In this document: positions 61,008 through 64,000 of the stretch, in pieces
Layout of the letters: each line of letters begins with the position of its first letter
Position numbering within the stretch: the first letter of the stretch is position 1
Source: Chryseobacterium sp.
Lineage (GTDB): Bacteria; Bacteroidota; Bacteroidia; Flavobacteriales; Weeksellaceae
Assembly (NCBI RefSeq): GCF_008831505.1
Contig: NZ_CP044507.1
Span: 1 to 64,000 of the forward strand
Reading direction: 5' to 3'
DNA length: 64,000 nt
Notes under the pieces: model-generated
The model's database searches: none
What the model saw: only the letters and a program-made list of their open reading frames with translations
Told to the model about the DNA's origin: nothing
Program-made: the position numbers and the translations under genes

Positions 61008-62165
61008 ATGAGAAAATTAACCCTGCTGCTGTGTGCGGTTTTCCTGTTATTAATTAGCTGCAAGAAGGATGCTGTAGATTCCACCAATCTTAAAACCTTC
61101 CAGTCCAGCATCAACGATATGGCTTCCAGCCTCAATACCCTTCAGCAATATAAATTTAATGAAGCCTTGTATATTCTGAAGACTTTTGCCGTCGATGCGG
61201 AAGGCGAAACACACGAACTTGTGCAGCTTTCAAAACTCCTGGAAGGCAAGAAGGTTCCGGACATTTTCCGTATGGCCGACGAGGTGGCCAGGGAAAATGG
61301 TATTGACTGGACCAGTACCGGTCCGCCATCGTTAGGTGAAATGAATATTTTTGAAGATGTAACGGCTAAGGAATCGGATGCCAACGATATCAGTGCCAAC
61401 GCCCTGCGGATAACCACCCGACCCACCCAGTCCGACAGTATACTTGGACCCAAAGCCCTTGTGGTAGTGCCAAGGCTGGTAGATGGAAATGGAAAGAACA
61501 TCGAATTCAGCGGTGCCGCACTCGAAACGGTAATGGAAGTATTCAGTGGCGGGAATAAGGTTTATACCTCGAAAAATTTAATGCAGGACAATAAATTCTA
61601 TGGATTTACACTCCGGTTTGATAAACTACCGGCCGAGAAACTTCAGAATAATACCATCGATATTACAGTAAGTGTGAAAACCAGCTCCAAAACGCTGAAG
61701 ATGACAAATGTAGGCATAAAGGTGAATCCAAATGCCTTGCTACAGCCTCAGGTTGCGGTGCCTGCGGATCCTGGCGACACCGAATTAACTGATCCTTCAC
61801 TTACCGATCCGCTGGCCGAACCTGCTCCGGGAAATACGCCTGTGGCGTCCGGAGATCCCAAGACCACAGTACAGCGGTTCCTCAACGGCATCAGTACTCA
61901 AAACCTACGGTCGGCTTATGAAACATCAAACAATCCTGCCTGGGGTACCTATGAGAAATTTTCAAATCCAACTACCGGTTTTGGCAGCGTGAAGAGTGTG
62001 AATGTGAAAGATATCACCACCTCCGCTTCCAATCCCAATTCAGCCTCGGTTTCAGCAAGCTACGATGTAACTGATAAAAATGGGAGTACCTCTTCATTAA
62101 ATGTGACATTCGGTTTGAAGAATGTAAATGGTGAATGGAAAATTTCCAGCTATAAAATCAATTGA
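61008..62165 (+). CDS. lipoprotein of unknown function
   Basis: 385 residues. Lipobox LLISC with Cys20 (MRKLTLLLCAVFLLLISC). Helical N-terminal domain about 20-110, a beta-rich middle domain (about 135-245), a Pro/Asp/Thr linker (about 250-285) and a C-terminal NTF2/DUF4878-like fold from KTTVQRFLNGIS to the final WKISSYKIN. The DUF4878-like call is from pattern only. It ends one base before apt and may be cotranscribed with it. Confidence 0.65.
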   Translation: MRKLTLLLCAVFLLLISCKKDAVDSTNLKTFQSSINDMASSLNTLQQYKFNEALYILKTFAVDAEGETHELVQLSKLLEGKKVPDIFRMADEVARENGIDWTSTGPPSLGEMNIFEDVTAKESDANDISANALRITTRPTQSDSILGPKALVVVPRLVDGNGKNIEFSGAALETVMEVFSGGNKVYTSKNLMQDNKFYGFTLRFDKLPAEKLQNNTIDITVSVKTSSKTLKMTNVGIKVNPNALLQPQVAVPADPGDTELTDPSLTDPLAEPAPGNTPVASGDPKTTVQRFLNGISTQNLRSAYETSNNPAWGTYEKFSNPTTGFGSVKSVNVKDITTSASNPNSASVSASYDVTDKNGSTSSLNVTFGLKNVNGEWKISSYKIN

Positions 62166-62166
62166 T

Positions 62167-62697
62167 ATGTCAGATTTAGTTCCCAGACTATTAAATACCA
62201 TTGAAACGGTGCCCGATTTTCCGCAGCAGGGCATTTTATTTCGGGATATCACTCCCATTTTTCTGGATCACCGGCTCTATACTGATGTTATTGCGAATCT
62301 CGCGGAATTCAGCTGTGGAAAAGTAGATGCTGTGTGTGGTATTGAAAGCAGGGGATACCTGTTTGGAATAGCGATAGCTGTCGCTATTGGCGTACCGTTT
62401 ATACTCATCCGCAAAAAAGGTAAACTTCCGCCACCATTTGTGGCCGAAAAATATGATCTGGAATATGGTTCTGCCGAGATTGAAATGCGCGAGGGACAGT
62501 TGCAATCCGGGATGCGGGTCCTTATTCATGATGATCTCCTGGCCACAGGAGGCACAACTGAAGCAGCTGCCCGCCTGGTACAGAAGCAGGGCGGCAAAGT
62601 GGTTCAGTTCAGTTTTCTCATAGGCCTTAAAGGGTTGCAGGGCGAAGAAAGACTTGCCCGGTTTGAGGCAGAAATTCATAAAATTCTTGAGTATTAA
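62167..62697 (+). CDS. apt: adenine phosphoribosyltransferase
   Basis: 176 residues from ATG 62167 (MSDLVPRLLNTI). Salvages adenine with PRPP to AMP. Typical: PDFPQQGILFRDITPIF at 16-32, the GIESRGYLFG motif, the RKKGKLPPP loop and the PRPP-binding VLIHDDLLATGGT (about 117-129). Upstream in-frame starts lie inside the lipoprotein gene. Confidence 0.95.
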   Translation: MSDLVPRLLNTIETVPDFPQQGILFRDITPIFLDHRLYTDVIANLAEFSCGKVDAVCGIESRGYLFGIAIAVAIGVPFILIRKKGKLPPPFVAEKYDLEYGSAEIEMREGQLQSGMRVLIHDDLLATGGTTEAAARLVQKQGGKVVQFSFLIGLKGLQGEERLARFEAEIHKILEY

Positions 62698-62724
62698 AAG
62701 TTTCGGAAGCATTGTCACAAAAAT

Positions 62725-62755
62725 TTTGTTAATCATTCTGAAACCACTAAATTTG
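62725..62755 (+). promoter_or_regulatory. promoter of the 62777-ribH pair
   Basis: TTTG (62725-62728), 19-base spacer, TAAATTTG (62748-62755), 21 bases before the ATG. Exact Bacteroidota consensus. Confidence 0.8.
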
Positions 62756-62776
62756 CACTTCAATTTTACAGAAATT

Positions 62777-63481
62777 ATGGCAAAACATAAACAAAACGAA
62801 AAAACTCCGGAAGGAAAGGAAACAGTTGAATTCTTCAAGGATCTGGATAAGGAAGCTTTACAGACCGAACGTTTCCTGGAGAAGAACTCCAAACTGCTGG
62901 TTATTTTGTTTGTTTCAATGGTGGCTGCCGTACTTGCCTTCTTTGCGTACCAACAGTTTGTGGTGGCGCCCAAGAACGAAGAAGCTACTAAAAGTTATCT
63001 GGCAGCACAGAAAAATCTGGCCGCAGGTAATAATGCCGATGCCCTTGGCGGGAAATCCGCTGCAAACCCAGGATTCCTCGGTACAGCTAAAGAATTTTCC
63101 AATACATCTGTGGGAAAGCTTGCTGCCTACAATGCGGGACTTCTTAAATTTAAGGAAGGCAAATACCAGGAGGCATATGACCTGCTTGATAAGTTCTCAT
63201 CGGATAATGAAGTACTGATGGCACTGAAATACGGAGCTATGGCAGATGCCAAATCCAACCTGAACAGAAATGACGAAACTCTTTCACTGCTGGAAAAAGC
63301 CATGAATGCTTCAGATGATCCTTATACCCAATATTATTTTACCAGGAAAGCCGGTACAGTGGCGCTGGCTCTTAACAAGAAAGATTTGGCGAAAAAATAC
63401 TTCACTTCTGTTGATGAGAAGTTTAAGGATTATGACAACGGTATGTCCGATGCATACATTGAAATGGTAAAATACTTTTAA
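62777..63481 (+). CDS. single-pass membrane protein with TPR-like periplasmic domain (YfgM-like)
   Basis: 234 residues from ATG 62777 (MAKHKQNEKTP), directly behind a consensus promoter. Cytoplasmic charged N-terminus, one membrane helix at about 42-64 (LLVILFVSMVAAVLAFFAYQ), then a helical domain with TPR-like pairs (AAYNAGLLKFKEGKYQEAYDLL, KSNLNRNDETLSLLEKAMN). It resembles E. coli YfgM, an ancillary SecYEG-associated protein, in topology. One base before ribH. Confidence 0.78.
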   Translation: MAKHKQNEKTPEGKETVEFFKDLDKEALQTERFLEKNSKLLVILFVSMVAAVLAFFAYQQFVVAPKNEEATKSYLAAQKNLAAGNNADALGGKSAANPGFLGTAKEFSNTSVGKLAAYNAGLLKFKEGKYQEAYDLLDKFSSDNEVLMALKYGAMADAKSNLNRNDETLSLLEKAMNASDDPYTQYYFTRKAGTVALALNKKDLAKKYFTSVDEKFKDYDNGMSDAYIEMVKYF

Positions 63482-63482
63482 A

Positions 63483-63971
63483 ATGGCAACAGTTAATCTT
63501 TCGGATTACAAACCATTACAAATACAAAATGCTGATTCTTTCCGAATTGGCATTGTTGTTTCAGAATGGAATGATTTTGTAACTCACAACCTTCGCGATG
63601 GTGCTCTGGAAGTCCTTATTGCGGAAGGTGTAAAGCGCGAAAACATCCTTACTTTCAGCGTTCCCGGTGCATTCGAGTTAAGCTATGCATCCATGCAGCT
63701 TTGCAAAGAAAAGCAGTTTGATGCGGTTATTGCCATCGGTTGTGTAATCCGTGGCGAAACCTCCCATTTCGACTATGTGTGCCAGGCCGTTGCGCACGGA
63801 ATAAAAGACTGTAATATTCTTACAGACACACCCACAATTTTCTGTGTTTTAACTGATGATACCAGGGAGCAATCCATCGCCAGAAGTGGCGGCACATTAG
63901 GTAATAAGGGTGTTGAAGCGGCCGTAACCGCATTGCAGATGATTGGGTTCCGCAATAAGTACGGAAAATAA
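63483..63971 (+). CDS. ribH: 6,7-dimethyl-8-ribityllumazine synthase
   Basis: 162 residues. Penultimate step of riboflavin synthesis. Seen: VSEWNDFVT near residue 26, VPGAFELSYA, the GCVIRGETSHFDYV substrate loop (about 82-95, with the catalytic His) and the GVEAAVTALQMI helix. One base after the TPR-like gene, sharing its promoter; other rib genes are not in the window. Confidence 0.96.
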   Translation: MATVNLSDYKPLQIQNADSFRIGIVVSEWNDFVTHNLRDGALEVLIAEGVKRENILTFSVPGAFELSYASMQLCKEKQFDAVIAIGCVIRGETSHFDYVCQAVAHGIKDCNILTDTPTIFCVLTDDTREQSIARSGGTLGNKGVEAAVTALQMIGFRNKYGK

Positions 63972-64000
63972 TATCCACGGTACCTTAGGGTTGCATAGGT

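Noticed and set aside
62236-62973. 245-codon open frame on the minus strand
   Set aside because: It runs antisense to apt and the start of the YfgM-like gene, both of which have strong family support; the translation shows no signal peptide or family pattern.

Overview
The window is a stretch of a Bacteroidota chromosome, most likely Flavobacteriia of the Chryseobacterium/Kaistella (Weeksellaceae) kind. Indicators are a gliding lipoprotein GldH, a GLPGLI-family protein, a PSP1/RicT homologue, the quinol oxidising alternative complex III operon, FadL/TodX and TolC family outer membrane proteins, TAnnTTTG-type -7 promoter boxes (often with TTTG 19 bases upstream) and the general absence of Shine-Dalgarno sequences. 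This assignment rests on recognised families, not on a database search.

Layout. 1-5170: an envelope/sugar-nucleotide gene run on the minus strand (TolC-like, SprT-like, mannose-1-phosphate guanylyltransferase, a secreted unknown) and divergent folC. 5204-5278: tRNA-Val(TAC). 5262-20819: a 15.6 kb integrated element bounded by a 47-base exact direct repeat made of the 3' end of tRNA-Val and its hairpin terminator. The element carries a tyrosine integrase, an SF2 helicase, a Sak4/RecA-like ATPase, a DUF3871 protein, a very AT-rich four-gene cargo operon on the opposite strand, an XRE regulator, paired membrane proteins, small unknown proteins and a RadC/JAB protein. No relaxase, conjugation or virion genes are visible. 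20826-21542: tRNA-Val(GAC), then a tRNA-Leu/Gly/Leu operon on the minus strand. 21701-64000: ordinary chromosome: aat, a DMT transporter, gdhA, dprA, a rhomboid protease, the sufABCD set and sufS, an M1 peptidase, coaX, tadA, rplY, prs, SGNH hydrolase, FadL, ricT-gldH-pbp1a, selO, the six-gene alternative complex III operon, apt, a TPR-like membrane protein and ribH.

The most interesting part is the cargo operon at 11241-16396: a DNA methyltransferase, a phosphoribosyltransferase-fold protein, a large ORC/CDC6-like P-loop ATPase and a Rossmann-like protein of unknown function, joined by overlaps or gaps of 0-1 base. It looks like a complete mobile anti-phage (conflict) system: methylase for self-marking or sensing, ATPase as switch, and PRTase and/or the Rossmann-like protein as nucleotide-linked signal or effector. 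The parts resemble families I remember from comparative-genomic surveys of prokaryotic conflict systems, but the assembly as a whole and its mechanism are unknown to me.

A second unusual point is that the three-copy AGGTTACCCA array between attL and the integrase (spacing 12 and 20 bases) recurs with the same spacing just past tRNA-Val(GAC), outside the element. This suggests a relative of the element once occupied the neighbouring tRNA gene.
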